Made by a program: the position numbers and the translations under genes
Notes under the pieces: generated by a model
Told to the model about the DNA's origin: nothing
Seen by the model: only the letters and a program-made list of their open reading frames with translations
Database searches by the model: none
NCBI GenBank assembly: GCA_963770635.1
Contig: CAVYQI010000004.1
Span: 310,001 to 374,000 of the forward strand
From: DASZIT01 sp963770635
GTDB taxonomy: Bacteria > Actinomycetota > Acidimicrobiia > Acidimicrobiales > RAAP-2
DNA: 64,000 nucleotides
Direction: 5' to 3'
Part shown: positions 15,794 to 23,692 of the stretch, one piece after another
Numbering within the stretch: position 1 is the stretch's first letter
How the letters are laid out: every line of letters begins with the position of its first letter

Positions 15794-16381
15794 GTGAATC
15801 TCAGCATCACCCTCACGGTCTTCCTCCTCGTGTTCCTGGCTGAGCTTCCTGACAAGACCATGATCGCCACCCTCATCATGGGGAGCCGCTCCCGACCGGT
15901 GGCGGTCTGGATCGGGGCGGTGCTGGCTTTCGCTGTCCACGTGACGGTGGCGGTGGCGGTGGGTCGCCTCCTCCAGCTCCTCCCCCATCGTTGGGTCGAG
16001 GGGGTCACCACCGCGCTGTTCGCCGCCGGTGCCGCCTATCTCTTCTTCGTCCCCGAGAAGCAACAGGAGGAGGCGGGTGCGAAGGAGGCCGAACGGGCCC
16101 GGAAGGGACTGCGGACCGTCGGAGCCTCGTTCCTGGTGATCCTGGTCGGCGAGTTCGGGGACCTGACCCAGATCCTCACCGCCAATCTGGCCGCCAAGTA
16201 CCACGCCGCCGTCTCGGTCTTCGTCGGAGCCCTGGCCGGGCTGGCCGCCGCCTCCGCCTTGGCCGCCTTCGGCGGCCAGGCCCTACTCCGGGTCCTGCCG
16301 GTCGCCATCATCCGCAAGGCCGGCGGGGTGGTGCTGGCCGGATTCGCGGTCTACACCCTCGTCACCCTGGTACGGGGTTGA
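15794..16381 (+). CDS. GDT1/TMEM165 (UPF0016) family cation transporter
   Basis: A 195-residue membrane protein with about six spans in two halves. Each half carries a version of the family's acidic E-x-G-D-(K/R)-(T/S) motif: AELPDKT in the first (Pro replaces Gly) and GEFGDLTQ in the second. Family members transport Mn2+ or Ca2+, often exporting Mn2+ in bacteria. A charged cytoplasmic loop (PEKQQEEAGAKEAERARK) separates the halves. The GTG at 15794 is preceded by TAGCCT 6 bases upstream, indicating a leaderless start. Ion specificity cannot be read from the sequence. Confidence 0.88.
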   Translation: MNLSITLTVFLLVFLAELPDKTMIATLIMGSRSRPVAVWIGAVLAFAVHVTVAVAVGRLLQLLPHRWVEGVTTALFAAGAAYLFFVPEKQQEEAGAKEAERARKGLRTVGASFLVILVGEFGDLTQILTANLAAKYHAAVSVFVGALAGLAAASALAAFGGQALLRVLPVAIIRKAGGVVLAGFAVYTLVTLVRG

Positions 16382-16426
16382 CCCGCGTCGTCGAGCCGGG
16401 TCCCGACCGCGTGCCAGGCTGAACGG

Positions 16427-17122
16427 ATGGACGCAACCACCACCGTGCCGCCCGGCGGCGGCCAGACCCCGGCCGACGGGCGCCGCCTGCACCTCTTCGC
16501 GCTGGCCCGGGAGGCCACCGGCTTCATGCCCGACGACGAGGGCGAGGCGCTCCATGATGCCGCCCAACGGGCCGGCGCCAGTTTCGACGGCGCCACCTTT
16601 GTCGAGATCGGGGCGTGGTGCGGCAAGTCGACCGTCTACATCGGCGCCGCCGCCGAGGAGACGGGCTCGGTGCTGTTCAGCCTCGACCACCATCACGGAT
16701 CGGAGGAGAACCAGGTCGGTTGGGAACACCACGACGCCACCCTGGTGGACGCCCGCACCGGCCGTATCGATACCCTCCCCCACTGGCGGCGGACGATTGT
16801 CGGCGCCGAACTCGAGCCGTCGGTGATCGGGCTGGTGGGCGACTCACCCACCATTGCCTCCCGTTGGTCGACCCCGCTGGCGTTCTGTTTCATCGACGGT
16901 GGTCACGGGTCGGAGCCGGCGTGGGCCGACTTCCGGGGTTGGTCACCCCATGTCGCCCCCGGCGGCTGGCTGGCCATCCATGATGTCTTTCCCGACCCCG
17001 CCGACGGAGGCCGCCCGCCCTACGAACTGTGGCAATCCGCCCTCGACTCCGGGGAGTTCACCGAGGATGGCGAATGTGGGTCGCTGCGAGTGCTCCAGCG
17101 GACCGCTCAATCGAAGGTCTGA
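16427..17122 (+). CDS. Class I SAM-dependent methyltransferase
   Basis: A 231-residue methyltransferase of the Methyltransf_24-like type: the SAM loop is FVEIGAWCGKSTVYIG (residues 58-73), followed by an acidic-aromatic strand (LFSLDHHHGSEEN) and the motif FCFIDGGHGSEPAWADFRGW, with GGWLAIHDVFPDP near the C-terminus. It is soluble, and its substrate is unknown. It starts 45 bases after the GDT1-type gene on the same strand; the spacing permits cotranscription, but no functional link is apparent. Confidence 0.82.
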   Translation: MDATTTVPPGGGQTPADGRRLHLFALAREATGFMPDDEGEALHDAAQRAGASFDGATFVEIGAWCGKSTVYIGAAAEETGSVLFSLDHHHGSEENQVGWEHHDATLVDARTGRIDTLPHWRRTIVGAELEPSVIGLVGDSPTIASRWSTPLAFCFIDGGHGSEPAWADFRGWSPHVAPGGWLAIHDVFPDPADGGRPPYELWQSALDSGEFTEDGECGSLRVLQRTAQSKV

Positions 17123-17141
17123 CCACCACGCGGGTGCGGGC

Positions 17142-17912
17142 CTAAAAAGAGATTTTCGCATCGGCGAAGCGGAATCGCCGGAGTGATATCGCAGAAAAGG
17201 TCAGGCACATCCCGGCCAGCACCAGGCAGGGTTGAACGATTGACAGGACGCCCTTTCCGTCGAGGATGACCGAGCCGAAGCCCCGCATGACCCAATAGGT
17301 CGGAGTCGCCGGTGCGACGGTACGAGCCCACCCTGGGAGCACCTCTAGCGGGACGAGCGCCCCGCCGAGCGCGCCGAACAGTACAAGACCGCCGAAGGCG
17401 AAAGCACTGACCTGCTGAATGGTGCGACACAGGGACGTGATCATGACGCCCAACGTCACGAGGCAGATCGCGAACGAGGTGACAAGCGGGACGAGTGCGA
17501 TCAACGGTCCGCGGCTGTGGAGGTGAAAGAGGGGAACGCCGATGGCAAAGATAATCAGGAACTGGGCTGCCGAAACCGCAAGGAAGGGTAGCGCCTTGCC
17601 GACGATTATCTCGGCCGATGTCGCGTCGCTAGCACGGAGACGGTCCCAGGTGTTCCAGCCATGCTCGACAAAGAAGGCGAAACTGGTCATCCCAACGATA
17701 TAGAAGCCATTGATGACTGCTTCGCCGGGAACCACCTGTTCCGCGCCATTTGCCCCTGCATAGCCATGCGTGGTGAGCGCGAGTGCGAACATCGGCTGCA
17801 GGAATGCCATCAGGAGGAGGGGAAAGACGACGAGGACCATGATGGGGAATGGGTCGCGAGTAATTAGTCGGAACTCGTGGATGAGGATCGCACTCGTTCG
17901 CCTATGCGACAT
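17142..17912 (-). CDS. ABC-2 type transporter permease
   Basis: A 256-residue integral membrane protein with about six spans and the ABC-2 permease layout (large loop after the first span, then AFGGLVLFGALGGALVPLEVLPGW, the region typical of DrrB/NodJ-like exporters). The ATG at 17912 lies inside the ATPase gene, overlapping its stop by 11 bases, so the two are coupled. With the ATPase it should form an exporter of drugs or lipids. Its GC content is visibly lower than that of its neighbours, as for the other two genes of this island. Confidence 0.9.
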   Translation of the reverse strand: MSHRRTSAILIHEFRLITRDPFPIMVLVVFPLLLMAFLQPMFALALTTHGYAGANGAEQVVPGEAVINGFYIVGMTSFAFFVEHGWNTWDRLRASDATSAEIIVGKALPFLAVSAAQFLIIFAIGVPLFHLHSRGPLIALVPLVTSFAICLVTLGVMITSLCRTIQQVSAFAFGGLVLFGALGGALVPLEVLPGWARTVAPATPTYWVMRGFGSVILDGKGVLSIVQPCLVLAGMCLTFSAISLRRFRFADAKISF

Positions 17913-18843
17913 CGCTGAGATCCTTGGTCGGACTTCCATACGGGTCGTCGGTGATCTGAAGGAACGCCGACTCGAGGCTGGGTTGAGAGACTGTGAGACC
18001 ACAGAGGGTCCCGCCGCAGGTGTCCAGGTTGGCGAGGATCGTCGCTGTGAGGGCTGAGGTGTCATTCGTCTTGATCCGTACAAGTGTTCCGTTGGTGGTA
18101 ACCGCACTGCCAAGAGAAAGTCGAGCGAGGTCAGGTGCGGGTCCGGTGAAGGCCAGTTCGACCGTCCCGACCGAGTGCTCGGCCATCACTTCGTCGATGC
18201 TGCCTCGAGCAAGAACGCGGCCGCGATCAAGAATCACGACTGAAGCCTCAAGTTCGGCGACCTCTGGGAAGTAGTGGGTGGAGTAGACGACCGCAGCTCC
18301 GTTGCGAGCGAGATCACGCACGACACCCAGGAGCTGGGAGCGTGTCTGGACATCGGCTCCCACCGTTGGCTCGTCAAGCAGCACCACCGACGGGTGGCCG
18401 ACCAATGCGATGGCGGTGTGCAGACGCCGCTGTTCACCGCCGGATAACTCCTTTGCTCGCCGATCGAGCAGCTCGGTAATGCCGAGCAATTCGGCGAGTT
18501 CGTCGATTGCGGCCCGTGCCTCTCTCTTGCCCATCCCTGCCAGACCCATGAAGAGCCTCAAGTTGTCGCGACAGGAGAGCGTTGGATAGACGCCGGTCTC
18601 CTGAGGAGCGAGACCGAGATCGGCCCGCGCTCGGCGCGGATCGGCCAACACATCGATGCCGTCAATCACGACACGCCCGGCGTCGGCGCTGCGCAAGCCG
18701 GCGACGATCGACACGAGGGTCGTCTTGCCGGCTCCGTTTCGGCCCAGCAAAGCCGCAATCTCGCCCGCCGCGACCTCCAGGTCCACCGCATTCAGTGCCT
18801 GACGCAACCCATAGGCCTTCGAGAGCCCCTTTACGTTGAGCAC
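17902..18843 (-). CDS. ABC transporter ATP-binding protein (DrrA-like)
   Basis: A 313-residue ATPase: Walker A GRNGAGKTT (residues 34-42), Q-loop LAPQETGVYP, signature LSGGEQRR, Walker B VVLLDEPTVGAD and the switch His in YSTHYF. The C-terminal extension of about 95 residues is typical of drug-exporter ATPases of the DrrA type. I place the start at GTG 18843, which has AAGGA 4 bases before it; an in-frame TTG at 18858 is possible. The promoter region contains the TetR operator at 18866-18897, so it is probably repressed by the divergent TetR and induced by the exported compound. Confidence 0.92.
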   Translation of the reverse strand: MLNVKGLSKAYGLRQALNAVDLEVAAGEIAALLGRNGAGKTTLVSIVAGLRSADAGRVVIDGIDVLADPRRARADLGLAPQETGVYPTLSCRDNLRLFMGLAGMGKREARAAIDELAELLGITELLDRRAKELSGGEQRRLHTAIALVGHPSVVLLDEPTVGADVQTRSQLLGVVRDLARNGAAVVYSTHYFPEVAELEASVVILDRGRVLARGSIDEVMAEHSVGTVELAFTGPAPDLARLSLGSAVTTNGTLVRIKTNDTSALTATILANLDTCGGTLCGLTVSQPSLESAFLQITDDPYGSPTKDLSDVA

Positions 18844-18865
18844 AGGTTCCTTTCGCAACGATGCA

Positions 18866-18897
18866 GTATCCTAGATACGGATATGTATCTAGGATAC
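18866..18897. promoter_or_regulatory. Perfect inverted-repeat operator between ABC exporter and TetR
   Basis: Arms GTATCCTAGATAC and GTATCTAGGATAC are exact reverse complements separated by six bases (GGATAT). Each arm is itself a GTATC-N3-GATAC palindrome, so the site could hold two TetR dimers. It lies between the divergent start codons, where it can control both genes. Confidence 0.8.
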
Positions 18898-18938
18898 AAT
18901 GCCGGTTCTAAATGTCAACCCGCGATTGAGGTGTGCAC

Positions 18939-19574
18939 ATGACGGTCGAGAAATGGACACCCGAGCGCCGGATGGAGCGCACCCGTGCCGCACTCATCGC
19001 GTCAGCGCGGCATATCTTCGCAACACGGGGCTTCGAGGGCGCCTCGCTCGACGAGATTGCTGACGCCGCGGGCTATACCCGTGGGGCTATCTACCGGCAT
19101 TTTACGAACAAAGAGGACCTCTTCTTCGCGGTTTCGGACGCCGTTAACACCGAGGTGCTGGATGCATTTGCCGAAGAACTCGACTTGGAAACAGGTTTCA
19201 CACTCGAAGACAACCGACAAGCTGCAGCAACCTGGATGAAGGCGCTTGCCGGAAACAAGGAAATCTGGGCGCTCAACCTCGAGTTCCGCCTCTACCAGTT
19301 TCGTAACCCGGACGTGCAGGAACACGCGGCCGACCAGCGCCGGCAGAATCGTGAGACAGTCGCTTCGTTCATGGAGCACTACTGGGCCGCCCAGGGCATT
19401 GTCCCCAAAGTCCCGGTCGAAACCATTACGGCGATCCTGCTCAACGTTTCCGACGGGTTCGAGCAAGCCGCCCGAGTCGACGCCGATGCTGAGGATTTGT
19501 TCGCCACTTTCCTTGACCTCTTTATCCCCGCAGTCATGGAGGCCCCGCTTAGCCGCGCCGGAAAGACGAACTGA
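18939..19574 (+). CDS. TetR family transcriptional regulator
   Basis: A 211-residue regulator. The N-terminal helix-turn-helix is ASLDEIADAAGYTRGAIYRHF followed by NKEDLF, the standard TetR signature; the C-terminal ligand domain is all-helical. The ATG at 18939 is preferred to the GTG six bases earlier because GAGG lies 7 bases before it. It is transcribed away from the ABC exporter across the perfect 32-base operator, so autoregulation and repression of the exporter are expected. Lower GC and more A/T-ending codons than flanking genes suggest that the three-gene module arrived by transfer. Confidence 0.93.
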   Translation: MTVEKWTPERRMERTRAALIASARHIFATRGFEGASLDEIADAAGYTRGAIYRHFTNKEDLFFAVSDAVNTEVLDAFAEELDLETGFTLEDNRQAAATWMKALAGNKEIWALNLEFRLYQFRNPDVQEHAADQRRQNRETVASFMEHYWAAQGIVPKVPVETITAILLNVSDGFEQAARVDADAEDLFATFLDLFIPAVMEAPLSRAGKTN

Positions 19575-19664
19575 TCTCTTTCCACGGCAGTGACCCAGGG
19601 TCGGGTCCACCGATGTCATGTCCTCCGGGAGGGCGACCGCTGGACTCCTGGTGCGGACCGGGGT

Positions 19665-20015
19665 TTACCGCCAGCGGTCGAGCTGGTCCGAGCCCGAGGA
19701 TTTGAGTGACTTCTGCCCGGGCCGGGCGGCGTACAGCGCGACGGCGACGGCGGCAACGCCGATCTCCAGCAGGATGCTCAGGCTGCCGATGTGGAAGACG
19801 TGTCGGCCGATGAAGCCGCCGACGATTGAACCGATGAGACCGAGCATCACGGTGGCGAGTAGCCCGATGGCCTGACGCCCGGGGATGACCAGACGCCCGA
19901 GTGCACCGATGACCAGCCCGACAATGATCGAACTGATGATGGTGCTGATCGCCAACCCAATGATCGGGAAGACGATGAACAACACGATCAACACAATCAG
20001 CAGTAGCCAGAGCAC
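19665..20015 (-). CDS. GlsB/YeaQ/YmgE family membrane protein
   Basis: A 116-residue protein with about three membrane spans and the glycine-rich family core (GLVIGALGRLVIPGRQAIGLLATVMLGLIGSIVGGFIG). Proteins of this family are induced by stress and sit in the inner membrane; the mechanism is unknown. The C-terminus is a short basic tail. The GTG at 20015 follows a TACATT box by 6 bases with no ribosome site, so a leaderless message is likely. It is a single-gene unit between opposed neighbours. Confidence 0.86.
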   Translation of the reverse strand: MLWLLLIVLIVLFIVFPIIGLAISTIISSIIVGLVIGALGRLVIPGRQAIGLLATVMLGLIGSIVGGFIGRHVFHIGSLSILLEIGVAAVAVALYAARPGQKSLKSSGSDQLDRWR

Positions 20016-20138
20016 ACGATCAATGTACCCGTCTCGGTGGGGAAACGCGCCGCGAGCCCTCCCGTGGCCGCCCGGCCCGGGATGGCACGCCCGGAACCTG
20101 GCGGAACCCCGCCCGGGTCGGAAGGAGCTGGTCCGAAC

Positions 20139-21242
20139 TCAGGAACCCGAGCCCGAGCCGGCCGACGGATACGCCGGTTCGACCGGGGCCTGGGGTGCCG
20201 GCTCGGTGAGGTCGAGGTGGGTCGGGAGACCATCGCCACGGAACAGGCCGGAGGCCAACGTGGTCCGGCTGAGGGCGTCGGCGGCCAGGATGATGGCCCC
20301 CGCGGTGTAGGTCGACCGTTCGAGCGGCGGGAACGTCGCCTCCTCGGGATAGACCATCCCCGTCCAGTACGAGCCGTCCTCGTTCCGGAGGGCCTGCACC
20401 CAGGTGAGCAATTCCCGGGCAGCGTCATCCATGCCCAGGGCATCGAGGGCCAGCACGCACTCCGCGGTCTCGGCGGCGGTGACCCATTCTCCGGTCGATA
20501 CGCACCGGACCCCGAAACCCTCCATCACGAAGGTCGACCAGGATGCCTCGATGCAACGCCGGGCCGGCTCGCCGGTAAGCGCCCCTGACAACACCGGGTA
20601 GTACCAATCCATGGCGAACTCCACCTTGGGCGCGAACGCCGACGGGTTGTAGGCGATGGCATGGGCGAGCCGGCCGGCGGCGAACTCCCAGTCCGGTCGT
20701 TCATGGCCGAGCCGCTCGGCGCAGGCGATGGCACAGCGCAGGCTGTGGTAGATCGACGACGAACCGGTGAGCAGCGCGTACTCCTCGGCAAACCCCGAGG
20801 CGTCGAGCGACCAGCGAATCGAGCCGTCGTTGCGCCGCCAGCGCAAGACGAAGTCCACCCCGGCTTCGAGCGACGGCCACAGCGCTTCGAGTCCCTCGAT
20901 GTCGCCGGTGGAGACGTACCGATGCCAGGCGCCGGTGGCCAGGTAGGCGCAGACGTTGGTGTCGAGACGGGCGTCCTTGATCCCGGTGGCCAGGTAGTAG
21001 TTGAACCAGCTGCCGTCGGGAAGCTGCGAATCGACCAGCCACTGGTAGGCCCGGTCCGCCTCGGCGTCGAAGCCGCAGGCGGTCAGGGCCATGGCCGCCT
21101 CCACATGGTTCCAGGGGTCGCAGTGCCCACCGGGAAACCACGGGATCATTCCGTCGTCGAGCTGGATGTCGGCGATCGACTGGGCCGTCTGCACGACCTC
21201 GGCGGTGCTGAGGATGCCCGGGACTTCGGGGATCGATCTCAT
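20139..21242 (-). CDS. Alpha-alpha toroid (prenyltransferase/glucoamylase-like fold) protein
   Basis: A 367-residue soluble protein made of repeated helical hairpins with motifs such as DDGMIPWFPGGHCDPWNH, QLPDGSWFNYY, NDGSIRW and NEDGSYWTGM. The DG(S)W-type repeats resemble squalene-cyclase/prenyltransferase toroids and six-hairpin glycosidases; conserved acidic residues in both contexts leave the reaction open. I recall actinobacterial relatives labelled prenyltransferase, but no activity is established. The ATG at 21242 overlaps the methyltransferase stop (ATGA). It is the third gene of a tight glycosyltransferase-methyltransferase-toroid operon, so a role in making or trimming a glycan is the best inference. 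The last 25 residues are Pro/Gly/Ser-rich. Confidence 0.72.
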   Translation of the reverse strand: MRSIPEVPGILSTAEVVQTAQSIADIQLDDGMIPWFPGGHCDPWNHVEAAMALTACGFDAEADRAYQWLVDSQLPDGSWFNYYLATGIKDARLDTNVCAYLATGAWHRYVSTGDIEGLEALWPSLEAGVDFVLRWRRNDGSIRWSLDASGFAEEYALLTGSSSIYHSLRCAIACAERLGHERPDWEFAAGRLAHAIAYNPSAFAPKVEFAMDWYYPVLSGALTGEPARRCIEASWSTFVMEGFGVRCVSTGEWVTAAETAECVLALDALGMDDAARELLTWVQALRNEDGSYWTGMVYPEEATFPPLERSTYTAGAIILAADALSRTTLASGLFRGDGLPTHLDLTEPAPQAPVEPAYPSAGSGSGS

Positions 21243-22090
21243 GCCCCGACCCCGGCTTGGGCCTCGACGGCGGACACCGACGACGGTCTCGGGGCCGATA
21301 CCGCGCCCGACGGGCTGGAGTCGGCGTCGAACCGGGTGATGGCGGCGGCTGGGTCGTAAGACCGCCGGACGGCCGCGGCCGGCTTGTGCAGGTACACGAC
21401 CAGGCTCTTGCCCATCAACGGGTTGAGGACCCGGTCGGCATACCGGGTGAGCTTCGGCGCCTTGACGATGTCCCAGGCCAGCAGCCGGTGGTAGGCGGCC
21501 ACCGCCGGGTGATCGTCGTTGGACGGGCCGACCAGGCAACGGAGCCACCAGTAGGGCGAGTGCAGCCCGTGGGCGTGGTGGCTGCCGACCTCGGTCAACC
21601 CGGTGGCTTCGAGGCGACGGGTGAGTTCGGGGTGCCGGTAGATCCGGATGTGACCCCCGGGGACGTTGTGGTACTCGTCGGAGAGGGCCCAGTTGACGAA
21701 TTCGGGCCCGCAGCGGGGGACGGTGACGGCCATCGAGCCACCCGGGCGCAGGACCCGGGCCAGTTCGGCCATGGCCGTCTGGTCGGCGGGAATGTGCTCG
21801 AGGATCTCGGAGGCGATCACCCGGTCGAACGAACCATCGGCAAACGGGAGTTGCAGGGCGTCGCCCTGCACCGAGCCGACCCGGCTGGTGACGGCGTCGA
21901 GCTCCCCGGCGTCGGCCATCGCCCCGAAGGTGTCGAGCACGTTGCGGACCTCGTCGGCGCCGGCGTCGAAGGCCACCACCTGGGCACCGAGGCGGGCGGC
22001 TTGGTAGGCATGGCGGCCGAATCCACAGCCGAGATCGAGAAGCCGGTCGCCGGCCTCCAGGCCGAGTTTGGTGTAGTCAACGGTCAGCAT
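21239..22090 (-). CDS. Class I SAM-dependent methyltransferase (Methyltransf_11 type)
   Basis: A 283-residue methyltransferase. The SAM loop LLDLGCGFGRHAYQAARLG is near the N-terminus, followed by VVAFDAG, QGDALQLPFADGSFDRVIASEILEHI and the post-motif strand LARVLRPGGSMAVTVP. The C-terminal part (HSPYWWLRCLVG, YADRVLNPLMGKSLVVYLHKP) is longer than the core fold and contains a weakly hydrophobic stretch. The ATG at 22090 overlaps the end of the glycosyltransferase by 7 bases and the stop overlaps the toroid start, so all three should be made together. It probably methylates a sugar or lipid-linked glycan; the substrate is unproven. Confidence 0.88.
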   Translation of the reverse strand: MLTVDYTKLGLEAGDRLLDLGCGFGRHAYQAARLGAQVVAFDAGADEVRNVLDTFGAMADAGELDAVTSRVGSVQGDALQLPFADGSFDRVIASEILEHIPADQTAMAELARVLRPGGSMAVTVPRCGPEFVNWALSDEYHNVPGGHIRIYRHPELTRRLEATGLTEVGSHHAHGLHSPYWWLRCLVGPSNDDHPAVAAYHRLLAWDIVKAPKLTRYADRVLNPLMGKSLVVYLHKPAAAVRRSYDPAAAITRFDADSSPSGAVSAPRPSSVSAVEAQAGVGA

Positions 22091-23490
22091 GTCGAGGTCT
22101 CCACGGGTGTCGCGGCTGGTTCAGTCATCGTGCTCGGCGGAGCGCCGAGGTCGTCGAGAAGCCGGTGATACTCCGCCGACGTGCCCATGGCCGTCACCTT
22201 CCAGGTGAACCGACCCAACACCCGCTCGCGTCCGGCCCTGCCCAGCCGGCTCCGCAACTCCTCGTCGTCGAGCAACTTTCCGATGGCACCGGCCAACGCA
22301 CCGGGATCGTTGGGGGGGACCAGGAGCCCGGTCACCCCGTCCTCCCCCACCACTTCGGGAAGGGCGCCACCGGTGGTGGCGACCAGGGCAACTCCGCACG
22401 CCATGGCCTCGATGGCCGGTAGTGAGAATCCCTCGTAGAGGGACGGCACCACCGCCACTTGGGCCTGGGCATAATTGCACGCCAATTGGTCGTCGCTGAT
22501 GCCCGACACGCACCGCACGATGGGGCCGAGGTCGAGCCGTTCGATGGCCCGGGCCACCCGACCTTCGGGCCGGGGATTGCCCACCACCACCAGCTCGATC
22601 TCTCGCTCCGTCCGGAGCTTGGCCACCGCTTCCAGCAGCGGCACCAGTCCCTTCATGGGAACGTCGGACGATGAGGTGACCATGATCCGACCCGGGACCG
22701 GGGTCACTTCTGGACGCGGGCGGAACACCGAGTGGTCGACTCCCACCGGGACCACCGTCATCCGTTCGATGGCCACGCCCAGCTGCGCGGCGATGTCGGT
22801 CTTGGACGACTCCGACACCGTCACCACCCGCGGCAGGGACCGGGCCACCCGCACCTGCATCCGAAGGAAACCGAACCAACGGCGCTGGGTGAAACGCTGC
22901 CAGGGGTTGGTGGCATGACTGAGGGCCAGCTGACGGTCGACGGTGATCGGATGGTGCAGGGTTGTGAGCAGCGGCCACCCGTCATCGATCATCCCCAGCA
23001 TCCCCTTGCCCAGGCACTGGTTGTCATGGATCAGGTCGAATTCGTGGCGACGGGAAGCCAGCAACCGCCGGGCCCGAAGACTGAATGTCCAGGGCTCGGG
23101 GAACCCGGCGGTGCACATGATCGCGAACTCGAGCGCGTCGATGGCGGTGTGGAATTCGCGGGGCTTGGGAATCCGGAACGGGTCGGGTTCGCGGTAGAGG
23201 TCCAGACTCGGGACCGGGGTGAAACCGACCCCCTCGTCGACCTCGGGCCAGGGTTGGCCGGCGAACACCTCGACGGAGTGGCCGAGCTCGACCAGCTCTC
23301 GGGCCAGATGCCGGGTATAGACGCCTTGGCCGCCGCACCGGGGGTTCCCCCGATAGACCAGGAAAGCGATCCGCAGACCGCCGGGTCCCGGGGGCCGGGC
23401 CGGAATCCGCTCGGGGACCGGAGGCGGCCGTTTGGGTCCCTTCACCTTGGCGCGGCGACGGCCGAGCCTATGCACAAGATCCCCCTGCAT
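22084..23490 (-). CDS. Glycosyltransferase family 4 (GT-B)
   Basis: A 468-residue GT-B enzyme. The N-terminal domain begins IAFLVYRGNPRCGGQGVYTRHLARELVELGH, with the glycine-rich donor/acceptor loop; the C-terminal domain holds the sugar-nucleotide motif VVPSLYEGFSLPAIEAMACG, including the EX7E glutamates. The start is uncertain: ATG 23490 is used here, while GTG 23475 has a GGGGG stretch 5 bases upstream. It is first in the operon that continues with a methyltransferase and a toroid protein. It is cytosolic or peripherally bound to the membrane; donor and acceptor are unknown. Confidence 0.88.
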   Translation of the reverse strand: MQGDLVHRLGRRRAKVKGPKRPPPVPERIPARPPGPGGLRIAFLVYRGNPRCGGQGVYTRHLARELVELGHSVEVFAGQPWPEVDEGVGFTPVPSLDLYREPDPFRIPKPREFHTAIDALEFAIMCTAGFPEPWTFSLRARRLLASRRHEFDLIHDNQCLGKGMLGMIDDGWPLLTTLHHPITVDRQLALSHATNPWQRFTQRRWFGFLRMQVRVARSLPRVVTVSESSKTDIAAQLGVAIERMTVVPVGVDHSVFRPRPEVTPVPGRIMVTSSSDVPMKGLVPLLEAVAKLRTEREIELVVVGNPRPEGRVARAIERLDLGPIVRCVSGISDDQLACNYAQAQVAVVPSLYEGFSLPAIEAMACGVALVATTGGALPEVVGEDGVTGLLVPPNDPGALAGAIGKLLDDEELRSRLGRAGRERVLGRFTWKVTAMGTSAEYHRLLDDLGAPPSTMTEPAATPVETSTC

Positions 23491-23692
23491 ATGAGCACAT
23501 AAGGGGGCAAGCCTCCCCCGGCCCGGCACTTCGGCGCAAACCCTGCCGCTGAAGCGGGCCAATGCCCGGGTGATCGACCCCTATCTCGGGGCGCCGGGGG
23601 TCCCCGAACGGTCGTGGGGCAGGCCGGAAGGCGGTCGGTGCGGCCCGCCGGGCCCGGGAGCAATCGACAACCGGCGCACTAATGTCAGGCGC

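Noticed and set aside
17142..19574. Insertion sequence or integrase around the low-GC island
   Set aside because: No transposase, integrase, target-site duplication or tRNA end was found at either boundary.
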